Source: JALCSJ01 sp036788835 | GTDB lineage: Bacteria > Bacillota > Negativicutes > Acidaminococcales > Acidaminococcaceae | Length of the DNA stretch: 6,529 nucleotides | Reading direction: 5' to 3' | NCBI GenBank assembly: GCA_036788835.1 | Contig: DAIQMR010000056.1 | Span: 1 to 6,529, forward strand | Shown here: one piece after another, positions 6,061 to 6,529 of the stretch | Layout of the letters: every line of letters starts with the position of its first letter | How positions within the stretch are numbered: the stretch's first letter is position 1 | Program-made: the position numbers and the translations under genes | The notes under the pieces: generated by a model | Told to the model about the DNA's origin: nothing | Databases searched by the model: none | Seen by the model: only the letters and a program-made list of their open reading frames with translations

Positions 6061-6529
6061 ATGGCCTACATTTTAGCATTAAATAACCATCAACCGAAAT
6101 TTGACAAAAGCGTTTTTGTGGCAGCCACGGCTTCTATTATAGGAGATGTAGTTATCGGCCCTAATTCCAGCGTTTGGTACAACACAGTTTTGAGGGGTGA
6201 TACCAATGCTATTATTATTGGTAAAAATAGTAATATTCAAGATAACGTAACAGTGCATGTGGAAGGGGACAGCCCTCTGAAAATTGGAGATGGTGTGGTC
6301 ATAGGCCATAATGCTATTATTCATTGTCAAAAAATCGGCAGCAATTGTTTGATTGGTATGGGAGCCTGTATTATGAGTTATACAGAAATCGGAGACAATT
6401 GTATTATTGGCGCCGGTGCTGTTGTCACCCAAGGCAAAAAAATACCGGCAAATTCCATGGTATATGGTTCGCCGGCTAAGATTGTCCGCAATCTAACCCA
6501 AGAAGAAATAGCCAGTATTAAGGACGATG
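6061..6529 (+). CDS. Gamma-carbonic-anhydrase-like hexapeptide-repeat protein (YrdA/PaaY/CaiE type), truncated at the window edge
   Basis: Translation gives 156 codons running off the right edge without a stop. The repeated [LIV]-G-x-x-[ACS] pattern (for example VIGPNSSV, IIGKNSNI, KIGDGVVI, KIGSNCLI, EIGDNCII) marks a left-handed beta-helix, which forms trimers. Family landmarks are RGD (45-47), QDN (60-62), H66, and IGHNAIIH with H83 and H88. The H83-x4-H88 pair reproduces the zinc/iron ligand spacing of archaeal gamma-carbonic anhydrase Cam, and H66 would be the third ligand. YGSPAK (135-140) is the usual C-terminal turn. Relatives in this branch include CaiE (carnitine operon) and PaaY, a thioesterase, so carbonic anhydrase activity is not assured. 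Family length is about 165-200, so most of the protein is visible. GGGAG at 6048-6052 lies 8 bases before the ATG. It follows the LarA-like gene by 41 bases, so it is probably co-transcribed. Confidence 0.92.
   Translation, partial: MAYILALNNHQPKFDKSVFVAATASIIGDVVIGPNSSVWYNTVLRGDTNAIIIGKNSNIQDNVTVHVEGDSPLKIGDGVVIGHNAIIHCQKIGSNCLIGMGACIMSYTEIGDNCIIGAGAVVTQGKKIPANSMVYGSPAKIVRNLTQEEIASIKDD

Noticed and set aside
6079..6432. 117-codon minus-strand frame opposite the beta-helix protein
   Set aside because: The + strand encodes an unmistakable hexapeptide-repeat protein here; the asparagine/threonine-rich antisense frame mirrors that repeat.
1..6529. CRISPR arrays, insertion sequences, tRNA genes or phage features
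   Set aside because: No spaced direct repeats, transposase-like frames, terminal inverted repeats or tRNA-like cloverleafs were seen; the region reads as an ordinary chromosomal metabolic operon.

Overview
The window is an AT-rich stretch from a bacterium, most likely an anaerobic or fermentative low-GC Firmicute. The supporting signs are purine-rich Shine-Dalgarno sites before every gene, a lipoprotein-type solute-binding protein, tight co-directional packing and GTG/ATG start ambiguity. Negativicutes or Clostridia would fit because both carry many TRAP transporters, but this is inference; no taxonomic marker gene is present.

Layout, all on the + strand. Bases 1-56 hold the last codons of an upstream gene, followed by a probable intrinsic terminator (77-144). 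A leader of roughly 165 bases carries a TTGACA -35 element and an 8-bp inverted repeat spanning the probable promoter. Five complete genes and one truncated gene then follow: a TRAP transporter solute-binding lipoprotein (dctP, 313-1341); a strong hairpin plus T-run in the dctP-dctQ gap (1356-1409); the small TRAP membrane subunit (dctQ, 1438-1926); the large TRAP permease (dctM, 1930-3219); an AbgB-like M20 amidohydrolase (3271-4692); a LarA-like protein of the nickel-pincer hydroxyacid racemase superfamily (4727-6019); and a left-handed beta-helix gamma-carbonic-anhydrase-like protein (6061 to the right edge, truncated).

The six genes have short gaps (3 to 96 bases) and one promoter candidate in front, so they probably form one operon. 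The straightforward reading is a scavenging cassette: the TRAP system imports an organic acid, the M20 enzyme cuts an amide bond in it, and the LarA-like enzyme inverts or otherwise processes the stereochemistry of a 2-hydroxyacid. The beta-helix protein is an accessory hydrolase, thioesterase or carbonic anhydrase. The substrate cannot be read from the sequence. The pairing of an amide hydrolase with a hydroxyacid racemase behind a dedicated carboxylate transporter is the most interesting point, because it suggests an N-(2-hydroxyacyl) compound such as an N-lactoyl amino acid as a testable substrate class.
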